64,000 nucleotides of DNA from Dendrocalamus latiflorus (GCA_017311315.1 CM029609.1:41417969-41481968); one strand, 5' to 3'. Shown: positions 23,561 to 37,680, counted from the first letter of the stretch. The notes: a model not told the origin generated them from the sequence alone. Translations and numbers: made by a program.

Positions 23561-24329
23561 CGCCTTCGCATCATCAACTCAATGGCTTAGATTGCCATTG
23601 CGGCTGTGAGTCTTCCTCTGTATTTTGATATTTACTATCATGCTCAGTTTGCCGTGCTAGTTAATCTCAATCTATTATCTCTGAAACTCGTAAGTGCTAG
23701 CATTGGGGGGACTTTGCATGATAGTTTATGGGTGCTGTGATTGTTCAATGAAGAATTTGGTCAATGTGAAATTCTTATGTGACAATTTGTGATATTGAGT
23801 CAGGCTATGAGCTGAGTTATTATCTTTACATACTAATTTTTACTAGACATTTTTTTGGTCAGTAAGTCATATATTTGACCATCTCTATCAGGGCAATTTA
23901 CTTGAAGTAAATAGTTTTGATATCTGTCTGTAGTTCATTATTAAGTTTACTGCTACTTATCTTCAGATATTTGGTAAGGTTATCTAGAGTTCAAAGCTTG
24001 ACTGATTAGAGAAATTGTCACATAAATACGTGATTATATTAGACCCTTGTGGCAAGGAGGCCCTGCTGCTAGTAAGTGCCACCTGACACCTGAGAGCAAA
24101 TCAATTACATCAATCTGTGCATTAAGTAGATCATTGTAGCCCACTTACTTGCTCTATTAAGCATGCATTCTTGTTTTTACGGCTTGAGTAGTCCATCTGT
24201 GTCAAGAGATATTTATTTAATGCTCATGTCATACATTTGTTGCTGAAATTATTCCAAATTCACCAATAATTTTCTCAAAAATTGCTCACTTCTATTATCT
24301 TTTGCATATGTTGTCCACTCATTCCTCGT
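23561..24329. other. CACTA-1 spacer upstream of second gene, no exon seen
   Basis: AT-rich stretch with no recognisable coding. In CACTA-2 the comparable interval is filled by a TTATATGCTTCACATG-type repeat. Confidence 0.4.
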
Positions 24330-25784
24330 CATTGTCGCCAGATGCGTGTAATGTACCGTCCTCTGAAAAATCTCAAAAATGAAGAGGACTATCGAAAAGG
24401 CCCGAGGGCCTTTTTGCCATCATGGATGTCCATGCATCTAGGACCTCTCTCAATCCTCGCTAAGCAGTGTCCACATTCCAGAGACTGGTCAAAATAGTTG
24501 CATGGGAATGAATGAGATCAAGTTCGATTCATGGAAGACCGTGACCGAATTTCAGAAAAATGAGCTGGTGATTAAAATTTTTAATTCGTTCAAGATCCCG
24601 GAAGAACACAAGACCTGTATGAAACGACATGCATTGCTAGCGGTGTGCAAAGCTTAGAAGAACTTCCAGAACCTACTTGTCAAGAAATACATGAAGAAGG
24701 ATCTGACGCCTTTCCATAAGTATCCATTCCTGAAACCGCAGTGGCAAGTGCTTGTGGCGATGAAGACGACAGATAATTTTAGGAGTGAAAATATGATGCA
24801 TACAACCCTCCAGTCAAAAAAAACACGCACCCTACAGACTCAGCATCGCTAGGTATGTGCGGAAAATCCTGAAATAGAGGAAGAAGGACGAGCAGGCAAT
24901 CCTACGTGATACCCCCTGATGAGCACCTCAAAACTGGATAAGAACGAGGTCATCTACCATGTCATCGGGGGCCATCTCCTTTCGAAACCCTATAGACGAG
25001 GAAGTGTCCCACTGTCTGGTAAGATATCAAACTACCTAGTTTGTAAGTACTCCATAATTTCATAGGAAGTTAAATGACATGTTGGGCTCTAGCAGGAAGC
25101 GCTGAGTGTAGAATCTTCCCGCGGCCCTAGGAAACAAAGAGCACTCAGGTCACACGAGAGGCCTTGGTCTTTATGTTTCTTGGAAACATGGTTTCTCAAA
25201 GGACTCCAAATAGTATCGGAGTAGGAAGAGAGCCAAAGCCGAGCATGAGGGATGGCTATGAGATGACATTACATCCTTTAGAGACGAGATGCAAAGGTAT
25301 GTTAGAGATCAGATGGAAAGGTATAGGGAAAATCACCAGGAAGCCCCCGCCGCTCCTGTGCTAGGCAGCCCCCCAACCATTGGAGTAGCTGCGCGTTCAA
25401 CCCTACCTCAGAAAGTGACCACCGATTTCTTGTTGATGACATCTTGATAATAATTATCTCTGGAATGCTCGATCCATTGATAGGCCTATTGGTATAGCTA
25501 ATTTTGTATCATTATATAGGTGGCTACGAAGTACAAGCTCCAAGTGAGATATGCCTTCATTGCCCTGTGCGCTGCTTGGGACTTGGCGTATCTATCTGGG
25601 CCTGGAGCCTTGGTGCACGGTGTATCTCTAGTGCTAGGTTTTGCAAAAGTGAATATGGACGGTGTTTATACCAATTTCGAGGTTGTCTCGCTATAGATGC
25701 CTCCAAATGATGAGGTCATGACTTTAGGGCAAGCCATTGGAATATTCATCTAGTGGCCCAAGAGGGACATCTGCCTGGAGGCTC

Positions 25785-25975
25785 CTGCACCAGTGCAATG
25801 TCCATGAGAGCTATCTACATCAGTGCCAAGTCCACTCGAGCTATCTGTACCGGTGCGAAGTCCACAGGAGCTATATGCATCGGTGCCAAGTCCACAGTGG
25901 ATATTCGCACCAAAGCTACATGCACCGGTGCCAAGTCCACGGGGGCAATCCGCACTGGAGCTACCTGCGTTGACG
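25785..25975 (+). repeat. 30-nt coding minisatellite
   Basis: About six units of 'ggtgccaagtccac' plus 'aggagctatctgcatc'-type sequence, giving a 10-residue repeat GAKSTGAICI in one frame. It lies where CACTA-2 encodes the Pro/Ala-rich linker, so it is an expansion inside the former linker. Confidence 0.85.
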
Positions 25976-28159
25976 CGGCAATGGCGCAGTGCATCTGCAT
26001 CTCATGCCCGGTCGACTACCATGATATCAACCTACAGCCGAGGCGGTAAGAGCAAACCGAAGAAGACCAATGATGATATCCTCTACTTACTGTTGGCCTA
26101 GAAATTCATGTTAGGTGAGCTGTTGGTCATCCCGATTGAGCACCTCCTAACCCTAGGATTGGCTTACTAGAGATTGCATCCATACTACATGGAACAGGCC
26201 AACAATCCGGAGGGAGAACAGCGCTCGGGTGTCACCGTCAAGTTCAGGTCGCATCATCTTCACCATGATATTCATGACTGTGTCTTCATAGTGACCTTTA
26301 AGGACTTATTCTGTCACTTCACACTTGATACCCTAGACACCGCAATCATTCGATGTTGGACACTGTAAGTATGTACAATCACGGTCTATGTGTGAAACCA
26401 TGTAGAGGTCAATCTGTGGTTGTGATGAGTAATTGACTTTTGGATTAGAGTTTGTGTGGCTGTTGAGTTTGGTTTTTTGTGGAATTTGCACAGGTTTGCT
26501 TTCTGGACATCAACTTTGTGGCCTACGACTACTGGTGTCATGTCGCTGTTTACAACTTTGTGATCGGTCAGTCCGATTGGTAGGCTGATCGGCAGAACGA
26601 CCACGGGGTAGCGATAGCTTTTGCAGTCTAGTTGGTGATCGTAGCTTCTGCTGGTTGTGATCGACAGTCATAGCTGTGATCGATAGTCATAACTATGATA
26701 GATGGTCATAGCTTATTATCTAGTCGTGATCGGCAGTCGTAAGCTGTGATGTTGGTAGTCGTAAGTCGTAGTGATCGGTGTTGGAAGTTGTAGCCAGTGT
26801 GATCGATAGTCATAGCTATCTGTATGGTAGTCGTAGCCTGTGTTTTTGATGGTTGTAGCGACTGGTTGTTATGGTCGTAGGCTACTGGTTTATCTTGGTG
26901 GGCTGAGGTCATTCACTGGACTGTTGGTGTGCTGATGAGGGTTGTCTGGGGTGTTTATTGCTAATGTGCACATAAGTTTATTGCTTGGTTCTAGGATTAG
27001 GATCAACATTTTGGGTGCATACTTTTTGCATTGTGCATTGTGTGGATAAATTACACAAATTGATGATCTTTTGTATATTGTGCGGTGGTATGTGATGGTT
27101 TGCTTGTTGGTGTTGGTTGCAGGACTTCAGAGCTAGGGCATGGTGAGGCGTAGGAGGACCGGGACTAGGTACAGGGAGGTGTTGAGGTCTCGAATGGTCA
27201 GGAAGACGCTAAAGATGACCGAGGCTGATGAGGTGGTTGCAAGCTGGGATGACGAGAAACTGGAGCGAGAACTACTGGAGGTGGACATGATGGGCAACGG
27301 TAAGGTAGACCGGGACTAGGCTTAGGGAGGAGCCAAGGTCTTGTGCGATCAAGGATGCCAAGTGCCGTCATACGCGAGGAGAAGCACGTGGTGCGCCAAG
27401 TGACTTGGGTCGTTTGCAAGCGAGGACAATTCAGTGGGATCCGAACGCGTGAGAGGCTTGACGACAAGTCATTAAGGTCACATGAAAGATGGCGAAGCAT
27501 AGGCGAAGCTTTGTGGCAAAGAAAGCGGGAAGCTTCAAGGAAGGCGGTAGAGGGGTATTTTGGTAAATTGCCCAATACGGGGAAAAGTGATAGTGTGTGA
27601 AACCGCGGCGTTGGCCTAAGTGATTTAGGTCTTGTATGTGCTGAAATTGTGAAGTGGCTTGAGTGTTGGCTTGCTAATAGGTCAATGGATGTAAGCCACT
27701 TTGAGAAGCATGCGTGAGTAAAATCCAGTGTTAGGTGGGGTTAACGGGTTATCCCCGTTTTGGGCTAATGGTAGGATCCATTAGATTTTGGGTTCATTGG
27801 TGAGCCTATAAAAGGGGAGGAGAGGCAAGAGCTAGGGTTTGAGAAGGTTGGCTAAGGCTTGTGGTGGCTAGCTCCTCCTCCCTCCCATGAGAGTTAGGTT
27901 AGAGAGTGAGTGTTGACTCTAGGGTTAGAGCTTGGTCCTCCCAAGGGAAATGGCTATGAAACCAATCATCTGAGCAATACATCAATCTTCGATTTAGCTT
28001 TTGTGTATCTCTTCTCTAATTGAGTTTGCTTGGCTTCGATATTGTTCTTCCTTTGTTCTTCCTTTTCCTTAGTTCTTTGGTTCTATCCATTTTCTTTGTT
28101 GATCTGGAGGTGTTCTTGGCTTGATCTCGTTGATGCTCTGAATCGTAGTGATAGGTGAG

Positions 28160-28945
28160 AATATAACCAATGCTATCTTGGCTATCTTTGACCCACGAGC
28201 GGTTCTGATCAACATCTTCGATTTTAAGAACTCAGTTCATGTGCACTTGATCATACCGCAAAAAGGTCTCAACTTGGTTAATAAGTTTTTAATTCAAGAC
28301 TGGCTATTTGAAAGTTGGTTAATAATTTGCGTATAAAGTTTCATGGCCATTTGATCTTTTAATCAAAAGATATGTGGATTTTAGACCTTGCGGTCATGCG
28401 GTCATGCGTTGCTATGTTCTTCCAAATCATTTTTGACCGCTTCTGGTTTCAACCATGGTCAAGTCTCAGATCGCATCGTGTCTAATTTCGACCGTACTTG
28501 TTTTCGATTGCTACATGGTCATAGATCATGTGGACATGCGCCTCCACTACTTTTTGAGTTGTTTACGACCGTAGTCGGTTATGAGTGCTCGATGGTTGTC
28601 GACCACATATCATGACTGCTCTATTTTGAGATTGTTCTCTTCTCTCGATCTTTCCTTGATCCAAGAGTTTTGATTTGATTTATTTGATGTAGCTGCATGC
28701 TGTGACATGTGGGATTGTACGGAAAGCCATCTTGGCTATTATCTTCCCACGAGCATGGTCGGTTCATATGTTCGATCTCAAGTCTCTGTTCTTGTACGCC
28801 TTTGATCAAATCTCAAAAAGGTCTCAACTTGCTTACTAAGTTTTCAATCCAAGATGGGATTAGCTTCTTGAGACCTTAAGTTACTTGCGTACAAATTTTC
28901 ATGGCCATTTGATCTCTGAATCAAAATATTTGATATTTTCAGATC
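28160..28945. repeat. ~540-bp spaced duplication within solo LTR B
   Basis: The segments 28160-28390 and 28700-28945 share in order 'ctatcttggctat', 'cccacgagc', 'aaaaaggtctcaactt', 'aagttttcaatccaaga' and 'tttcatggccatttgatct'. They are diverged direct copies about 540 bp apart. Confidence 0.8.
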
Positions 28946-29039
28946 TGGTGGTCGTGCGCCTCTCCTGTTACTTCTAGTTGTTCACGACCACAACTGATCT
29001 CCTCAATGGCCTTAAGTAGTGTGGTCGAGCACCTCTGGT

Positions 29040-29310
29040 ACTTCTAGTTGGTTATGACCACATTGGTTTCGACCACGTTGGTTATGACCGCAGTGGTTTC
29101 GACCATGTTGGTTTCAACCACGCTAGTTTCGACCACGTTGGTTTTAACCACGTCAACTATGACCATGTTGGTTACAACCACAATGGCTTCAACCACGTTG
29201 CTTTTCTCTGCTAACTGGATGCGTTCAGTTTTGCTGTCAGGTTCTTTTCGATCGGTAGTCGTAATCGACCACGTTGTGTTTCCGATGAGTGGTCGTAACT
29301 CGACCACGTT
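29040..29310. repeat. CGACCACGTTGGTT minisatellite
   Basis: At least ten tandem, diverged copies of a 15-16 bp unit 'gaccacgttggttt(c/a)'. It belongs to the same GGTCGTA/CGACCACG word class seen elsewhere in the window. Confidence 0.85.
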
Positions 29311-30266
29311 GTGCTCCGATCTGGTCGTACTGAGCTCTGTGTTTCTCTAGTTTTTCAAGTGGACTTCACTTCCTAATCTTTATAGCTTTGTAGCTATCGA
29401 AGTAAAGGATTTGTGAATATTTGAAAAAAATTAAAGGCACCATTCACCCCCTCTGTTGCATGTCCGGTCCTACACTACGTTAATGTAACATCAATAAATA
29501 TCATATATAACTCATTGCTTGTGTGTGTGTGTTCATGGTGACTAAAGCCTAATTAAGAAAATTACTGGTTGGTTTCCATGACTCACACTTGGTCACCATG
29601 GATAGCACAAGGAGGATGCATCATTCATTGAGAATTACATGACGAGGGCAGTGATGGCTCAACACAATAAGGAATTTATATTTATACCTTACAACCAGAG
29701 GTAAGTACTGCACTAGTAGCTATACTTATTGATTTGTACTTTATAAGCAACATAAACTTAGGTTTAATGACCATGACGACATACATATGTAGGATCCACT
29801 AGATTCTAATTGTAATATCCAAAATGGAACAGGGAAATATAGCTTGATTCCCTAAAGAAGAACAAAACCAACTACACAGTTGTCCAACAATTAATCGACA
29901 GTTAAACATATTTCCTCCATAGATAACTCTATTGTTGTCTTTCCTTCCATCTCAATGACTAAGGATAACTTTTTGGAATCACGTAGATTGTTCGCCGCAT
30001 ACGTTGCAGAGGTACAGAAATCTGAGGGAGGGAGCAACGCCGTACGACACGATCTAGATTTCCTGGTATTCATAAGTACACATTAATCCTATATAACACT
30101 TCATAGTAATGTCTCTCAAACTAAAAAAATTCTATTTTTGCAGTGCCACCAGCGGCCGCCAGGCAACATCTGTGGATCCTATGTTTGCCAGAACATGCAA
30201 CTACTCCTTGATTCCATAAAGACCAATGATCCTCAGGTTTGTCGATCTTGCAATAATTATTTTATA

Positions 30267-30419
<153 letters not shown>

Positions 30420-30794
30420 GACATTGATATTCCTACCAACAGGTCACATCCCTAGCTACAACTCCATTGGAACAAGCCGACCTCAAACAAATTAAAGGAT
30501 AGTGTGTGTACTTCTTGATGTCTAAAGTCATAAAAGAAGATAGAGAGTTCCACAATATGGAATGAATTTGATTGGGATAAGATTGAACTAATTAATTGTA
30601 CATGTTTATATTTGTTCATAGATGGATAATTTATTTCATTTCAGTTAATTGATTTGTGAAATGGATGTTCTTATTTCTGAAATGAATGTGAATTGGATAT
30701 ATTACGTCTTGATCTACATGTTTCAGAGGGTATGACTAGCATTTCCTGAGGCTAGCCAATAAAAAGGAATAGATTTAGGGATTGAAAAGAATAT

Positions 30795-31050
30795 CACATA
30801 TGGTTGTTAACTTGTAATCGTCTCGATAGTGGACTATGACAGACGGTTTTAGTTGAAAATGTATGTGATACATCATCTATCACAGATAGTTTCAACTAAA
30901 AACGGTTATGAGTTAATAACCGTCTGTGATAGGTTGCATCACAGATGGTTCAAAAGCCGTCTGGGATGACCTCATGTCATTACTGATCTATAAACTCAGA
31001 CGGCTCATGAAATCATCTATGATGAAGTTTTTGAACTGTCTGTGATGACC
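30795..31050. repeat. CACTA-1 right subterminal motif array
   Basis: About eight diverged copies of CACAGAYGGTT in both orientations, directly inside the right terminal inverted repeat. Confidence 0.88.
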
Positions 31051-31307
31051 TTTTTGCAGTAGTGAAATGTGGCTAAAATCTATACAGCCACCTCGTGGTC
31101 CTTGTTAACGTGCACTGGGTACGTAGCATCATACACCTTCTTTTTATAGCATCGTATAGTTGGTCTGTACACCTTCTTTTTATATGCTTGTTGATTATTT
31201 CGCGATTGCAATATGCATTACGTTTGTAGGGTTTAGTGTCTCATTAACAAGATTCAATGAACAAGAGAGGGAGAGTATTCTAAAGATGACTCGATGCTTC
31301 GAAAATA

Positions 31308-31490
31308 GAGTAACGAATACATACATACATGTATGCATGCATGTACATACATATATACGTACGTACATACATACATACATACATGCATATGTATGTGCAT
31401 GTATATATACATATATATATATATACATATGTATACATACATAGATATACATATATATGTATATATATACATACACGTATATATATAGAG
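31308..31490. repeat. compound (CATA)n/(TA)n microsatellite
   Basis: Mixed 'acatac', 'atgtatgc' and 'tatatatac' units over about 180 bp. The Ile/Tyr/Cys-rich open frames across it are artefacts. Confidence 0.95.
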
Positions 31491-31499
31491 AGCATATCC

Positions 31500-34400
31500 T
31501 ATGTACACTAGGGCGCCGCTGCACACGAGGAATCTCAGCCAACCTATCTAGATCCAACTGCTGTGAAGCCTAGCACGCACATTTAGCACAAAGACCCCAT
31601 CTGGCCATCACGTATTGTTATTTTGCCCCCACCCAAAGCCCTACCTAGGTGGCGCCACGCAAACCAAAACATCTCCCACTCCATCTCTCGTCCACACACA
31701 ACATGTGGCGGTGGCTACCTCGGCCAATAGTGACAGCGAGTAGGAAGGCCTCTCGATCTTGCAACCACCGCATGCCCTCGCCCTATTTGTCCCTCCCCTT
31801 GAGCATGGCTAACATGTCAGATCTGGATTTTACAATCTAGAATCCTCTGTGATTCCACCGCACTATTCCCTGAATCAGTAGATAGTGCTCACAGATACAG
31901 TATTGGACATCAAAATACATATTATGCGGAAGCGTAAATATAATAGTGGACTTACTCATGGGCCGATCAGGACAAAATCAATAAAATGTAGCAATGGAAA
32001 TGAAACACACAGGTGGGACCCTCAGGACGTGCCCACAGGCAGCCAACTGGGTTCATGATATAGTTCTTGACCTCTTCATCTTCTTCACCATCATGATCAG
32101 GTGTATTGCTGACGCGTAGTGATCTGACTTTTGACTTTAGATTAATTGACAGAACGAGGGTGAGCACAAACCACCGTGTTCCATGAGCCAATACACAGGA
32201 TGCAAATAGATAATATACATGGCTTATCAAGGGAAGGCTCGGGTTATTTTATTTGCCATAAATTATTTTTAAAATACGATACATAGAAATTTCCTGAGAC
32301 CTAGCAGTTTTAACTAAAACAGATTTTACCAATGTATGAAAGAATGCAATAATAATAGCGATCCAGATTCCATCCACTGTTACATGGCTTCTGCACCATA
32401 TGCTAACCTTTCAGTGTTATAACCACTTACCTTATCACTGGGGCGACACCCAGGGCAACACAAATCAGGGCTTTTCACTACCCTCCATTTTTCCAATTCC
32501 ACCCACAAAGTTTTTGAAATAGAACTATATTTGGTTAAGTTCACATGTCTGCCCATGCCCATGGGCGCGGCTATTTGAATGGTTTTTCACTTTGCAGATT
32601 TTGTACACTTTACCCACAAGAGACAATCTGCTCGTTGTTCCACACAATTCCTTAGTCATGCGGTAGAGTAGATCATCACAATAACTTTTCAAAATATTTG
32701 GCCCCTTTTGTCATCTCACCCTATGGGCTGCTCACACTTGCGGTGGGTCCCACATGTTGCGCAAGATGTTTGTCATGGATACTAGCGCATTCAGACTCCA
32801 CTCTCCACAACGCTAGCACGACAGTCAAACTTCACCCTCCACTCGGTGTCCCTTTAGGACTCCCCTTGCCCTTGCAATATTCCACTCCTTTCCACTACCG
32901 GTGAAATGAATCTGGGGGTTTGATAGATTTACTTAGCCAAGTTGTAATTTGCAGACTTGTGGTTGTACTGTTTTACATAGGTGGTCATGACAAGATTCAG
33001 TCCTTAGGGTTATCTGGGCGGTTCTACCACAATCCACACCTCGTGCTTCCACTGCACCACACCCATGTACCATCCGCCCAGATATTTAAGCAAGTTGGAG
33101 TTTTTGGGAGCATAAAATAATCATGTCAAAATATACTAGTCATTTCCACACATGACTTTCCAAATCAGTTTCTCAAGATTAAAAGTGATGTTTGGGGGCA
33201 TTTTAGAGCCCCTGAGTATCTAAGCAGTACTAAGCATAGCACATAATTGTAGACTTATTTTTGAAAGGTTACCATTATAATTTCCCTAAGGAGATAAGGT
33301 TCAGATGCTCAAATGTTTTGAAAGAGGTGTAATACTAACAAGTTAAATAATGGGCATATAACTAGAATCTTAAAACAAACATATATTTGTATATGAAATA
33401 ATAGTATGCAATTTGATAATTTAAAATTAAAATAATTTGTAGAAAATATAGGTTCAGCATGATCAAAGTATTGACTCGCCTGGCGCGGTTTACTGCAGTC
33501 TTGAGCTCACTCAAAGCTTTCTCATTCGATGGTCTTAAGTTCCTGGTCTTCATCTTCATCTGGATCTCGGTCTCGCTTTATCCGTTGATTCTTCAGGACT
33601 TCGATTTATAATTACGTGCTAAATAACTGAATTCAAATAAATTCAAATAAACTCCAATATTAAAATAAGAGCAACAAATTTAGAAATTTGAACGGGCTCA
33701 ATCGGAGTTAGGATGAAGAAGGATAGGCTTCTAGAGGTTTGAATCTAAGGGAACGAAAAAAAGAAATTTTCACTGTGGTTGAAAACTATACGTGGTCGGT
33801 GCTCGAACAGCCGTGATCGGGTGTTTGAACATGGTCGGAATTCTGTATGTGATCGAAGGCAGGAATGGCGACGTCTACTAAGTGGTCAAAAATGGCCTCG
33901 ACGGCGTTGAGCAATCGGATGGATCGGACGGCTCGGAGCAGTCGAATGGATTGGAAGGCTCGTAGTGGTCGGATGGTATCTGTGATCAAGCGACGGTCGT
34001 TGAGAGTGGCTGCGGTCGTGTGCGACTTCGCCAGCGCGGTGGCGCATGGTGACGGCAATCGCCGGCGCTCGATAACGTCAGTTAGGGGTTGACGAAAGAG
34101 TACAGGGAATCTTTTTATACCTCTTGCAGGGGTCGAAGACGAGTGGAGGCGACCGGTGGCGAGAGGTGGCAGCGGAAGAGGCTTGGGCTCTAGTGAAGAG
34201 GTACTTCCGGCGGTGAAGAGGAACGGCGAGGGGGTAGACGAGGTTAAGGCTAGAGTGGTGAAGAACATGATGCAGACGGCAGAGCTTGACGGGGCTCCAG
34301 GTGGCCTGAATTGCTTGCCGGTGGCAGAGCAAGCTCAGAGGCGAAGGGCGCACGACGAGGGGATAACTGAGGCTCAAGCGTTTGCAATTGAGAGCGGGAA

Positions 34401-36660
34401 TGGGTGGAGTGGAGTGGGGGTGGTGCTCTAGGGGAGGTACAGCCAAAGCATAGGAGGGCAGTGGCATTTAGTAGAAACAGAGGCAGAGCAGAGGAACGGC
34501 GACACTCGATAGGTGGCTTTGCCGGCTGTGGCCGGTGACCGAGGAAGGGGTGGCACATGGTAAAATAGATGGCCGAGAAGATGAGGAGGCCAGGGGACGC
34601 ATTAGCTCAGGCCTGGTTGGTGCTGAGGGAGGACCGACGGCAGATTGGTCGTGGTTAGAGGCGCTACGTGGTCGTAATTCTCGAGTACTATCAATCGGAA
34701 GTTTGGGCAGTGAAGTGGTCGAAGACTTCCGAGCGTAGAGCAGTCAAACTCGGAAGGCGTTGAGTGGTCGTAAGTCTCAACGTGGTCGTACACAACTATG
34801 CAGTGGTTGTAATCGACTATAAGTAGTCGTAAACGACTATGTAGTGGTCGTAAATGACTATGAGTGGTTGTAAACATCAACGGGGCCAAAGAGAAGGGCA
34901 GTGTTGTGGAGGCCCTTAGGTTGATGACCCTGCAACCGCTATGACTTACGACCATGGCGTCTTACGATCGCGACTGCCTTACAACCATAGCTATTTCATG
35001 ACCATGTCTGCTTTACGACCATGGATCTATCGACCATGGTTGCTATAGTAACTCTACGACCACTGTTAATCCTTACGACTACTGCCATAGTCGCTATTTC
35101 GGCTACGACATCTGTGGCTTCGACCACGGCTACAGTGTAAGCTAGTGCAGGGTGGCAATGGCTGGAGCAATGGGAGAAGAATGGGAGGGAGATATGAGAA
35201 TATGAGAGGTGCCAGGATGCTTACCACATAGGCCATGGACGCTGGGAAGCAGCGAGGAGCTCCGGCGATGGAGACCGGGGGCGACGAAGGATAGAATACG
35301 TTGATGATGACCCACGATGCCTCTTGCTTCATTCAAGTGGCGAAGGAAGCATTAGTGAGGGCAAGTGATGCTCTATGCTAGAGGAATCAAATTGTGGCTC
35401 ACCGAGGCGACGGATCGGGCCGTGGCCGGAGTTGGAAATGAAAGCTCTCTCCGGCGAGCTATGACCAACGGTAGAGCGATTCATTGGAGAGGGAGTGCTA
35501 GTGGAATGTGGTGATCACATTGGTGGTTTGCTCCCCTATTTATAGACCATGAGAGGTTCTGCGGTTACCAGTAGCAAAGTGATGGCCTTGCCAGGGCATT
35601 GTGATGCGACAAGTCGGAGAGGACCACGGCACTGCGAAGGAGGAATCGCGTGTGCGTGAGCGAGGAATACAGCGACACAATGGGGCAGGACCAGGTGGGG
35701 CTAGGGATAGCGGGGGCAGTTGTGGCGTCTGGTCACGACAGTGTGGCACGCCCTGTGGCTGACCTCGACAGATGTGGCGCAGTGGTCCGAGCGGTGCTCC
35801 ACCGCTCTCCAGCCGAGCAACGGGTCAAAATGGGCAGGGTCGAATGTGATGGTGCACTGTGGTGATGAGGGAGATGGATACGGCAAGACAAAGTGATGTG
35901 TGTGCCTAAGTGAGGTGGTGTGGCTGACAGAGCACCAAAGCGAGAGAAGAGAGAAGGGATGGGAGAAGAAGAAAGGAGCCAGGGGAAGAAAAGGGGAGGA
36001 TCGGTGCGGGAGCCCAGGCAGGGATGAGACGGAGGTGATGGGAGCAAGTCAGCGTAGGGTGACGCATGCACAGGGGAGGTGGGGCTAACTGGTCGGCACC
36101 GAAGACTAGAGAGGAGGGAGGACGAAGAAAGAGGGGAGAAGGCCAGGCCATGGTGACACGATGGAGGCGACGCAGCTGACGGACGAACAGGAAAAGGAAA
36201 CGGAGCAGGAGCGAGGAAAAGAAAGAAAGAGGAAGGAGAGAGAAGGAAGAATGGGGAGAGACTGGCTACGCCAGAAGAAGCCAAAGGGAGGGGAGAGAGA
36301 GAGAGAGGGAAAAAGGTGGATGGGCCCACATGTAAGAGAGAGGGAAAAAAGGGGAAGGGAAGAGAAAGAGTAAATGAAAGGCTCAAGCAAAGTTTTGAAG
36401 TTGGATTTTGATTTGAACTTCAATTTTTAGGATTAGAAATTGGCATTTGAATTTTAGATTTTTGTAATTCAACTTGGATTTCTGATTTTATTATTAGCAT
36501 TTTTGTTTGGGAGTTATTCCCCAGTATTAATTGTACAACATAAAATTTGGGAACTCAAATAAAATTGTAGAAGAAATTCGAGTGCCAATATGATTCAATG
36601 AAAAAGTTTTAAATTTTCACAAATTTTTGGACTTACGAATTTCAAGATGTTTCACGACAG
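31500..36660 (-). mobile_element. LTR-retrotransposon-derived region, boundaries unresolved
   Basis: No transposon protein is recognisable, but base composition and phrases look like the long LTR of a gypsy-type element on the minus strand. Near 36390-36659 the sequence has the AT-rich 'agttattccccagtattaattgtacaacataaaatttgggaac' character common at such LTR edges, and a possible LTR end lies at 36659 (...TTCACGACA). Repeated GTGGTCGTA words occur at 33790-34020 and 34650-35130. A purine-rich tract (35900-36370) creates long Pro/Ser/Leu open frames on the minus strand that I regard as spurious. I found no matching target duplication. Confidence 0.4.
34650..35130. repeat. degenerate GGTCGTA / CGACCA array
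   Basis: The plus strand carries repeated 'gtggtcgtaa..cgactatg' units (34740-34880), then the complementary type 'tacgaccatg' (34940-35130). Like the array at 8060-8345, it mixes the word and its complement. Confidence 0.7.
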
Positions 36661-37680
36661 CCATGGTGAGAAGGGCGGCGCCGCCCCTCCCCTCGAGTAC
36701 GACGACAACGAGTAGTTCCCTTGAGGGATGGATTTCAACGCTGCCCCTTGACGTCCAATCGATTTATGTATTAAACCAAGAATACAATGTACATTTTATT
36801 TGTTCATATGTTTCTCATGTAAAACCTAGATGAAACTGAATCCCATTCGTTGGTTGAAGTAGCAATAGCATTGTCAATTTCTTACCAATGCAAGAATACG
36901 CTGATTCCCATTCATTGGTTGAGATAACCTCTCCACTGAGGCATGATGGTAGATTCAATACTCCCAAAAGGAAAGCTAGCATGCCTCCCTCTGTGAGTAT
37001 GAGCATCTTTGTTGATTAACTAAGTTGTTGTCAATACAATGTTCGTTATTTCACACCATTACATTTGTGATATTGTAGCATTAATCATTTATACCTGATT
37101 GTAAAGATGAATTGAAGCCAATTATCATGATTGTCCATCGACTTCTTAGCACTAGATATGAAGAAAAGTAGAGCGAAGAAGCCAATGGAAAGTTGCGAAG
37201 AAGGCGGCGAGTATGCCTAAGACAATAACTAAGCTCAACATGCAGCATGATAAGAAGGAAGAGACATCAGCCATGACCTACTTCATAGAACATGACACAT
37301 TGGAGTGTGTGATTTGATTTATATCCTTTGAAGCCCAAGTGTATAGTGCTTTAATGTTTCTCTTGTAGTTGTTGAAAAATACTAACACGAGAAGCCTGAC
37401 CACTTTCCAGAAGATTTTTGTGTAGACAATTGGTTCTTATTTTCTCATCATGGTATATATTATTGCTACAAGATCTCATTAGAAAGGTGGGTGGGCGGCA
37501 ACGCCGGTGAGGCAACACGCGACGACGCCGCTGGCAGTAGGCGCCTGCCGCCCCCTAACCAGACGGCAGTTAGCCTGCCGCTCAGTGGGGGGATGGTAGG
37601 CTTGCTTGCCATCTAGTGAGGGGGTGGCAGGTGATTAAGCCAGCTTAATTACCTGTCTAATTTTTTTCATTTACTGATTG
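36661..37680. other. unassigned, possible decayed element coding
   Basis: No gene can be supported. A stretch at 37150-37270 has the codon look of a Lys-rich exon ('aagaaaagtagagcgaagaagcc') but holds stops. A GC-rich block at 37490-37640 is not recognised. Confidence 0.35.

Larger units (their letters stand above)
26391..29475 (+). mobile_element. solo LTR B inside CACTA-1
   Basis: Starts TGTGAAACCATGTAGAGG and ends ...GGTCCTACA. The flanks are CTATG (26386-26390) and CTACG (29476-29480), a 5-bp duplication with one transition. The start and end match solo LTR A. A promoter-like CCTATAAAAGGGG lies near 27807, followed by a leader with repeated 'ctcctcctccctccc'. It is about 680 bp longer than LTR A, largely through an internal duplication (28160-28390 and 28700-28945) and a block of CGACCACGTTGGTT repeats (29040-29310). 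Confidence 0.8.

Noticed and set aside
27594..27600. Second LTR start (TGTGTGAAACC) making block B a full-length element
   Set aside because: Sequence after it does not match the start of LTR B beyond a few bases, and no primer-binding site or coding lies between.
35733..36386. 217-codon Ser/Pro/Leu-rich frame on the minus strand
   Set aside because: Arises from a purine-rich tract; low complexity, no domain, overlapped by other open frames.
36659..36664. LTR edge with target duplication GCCAT
   Set aside because: No matching GCCAT followed by TG was found on the left side, so the boundary could not be confirmed.
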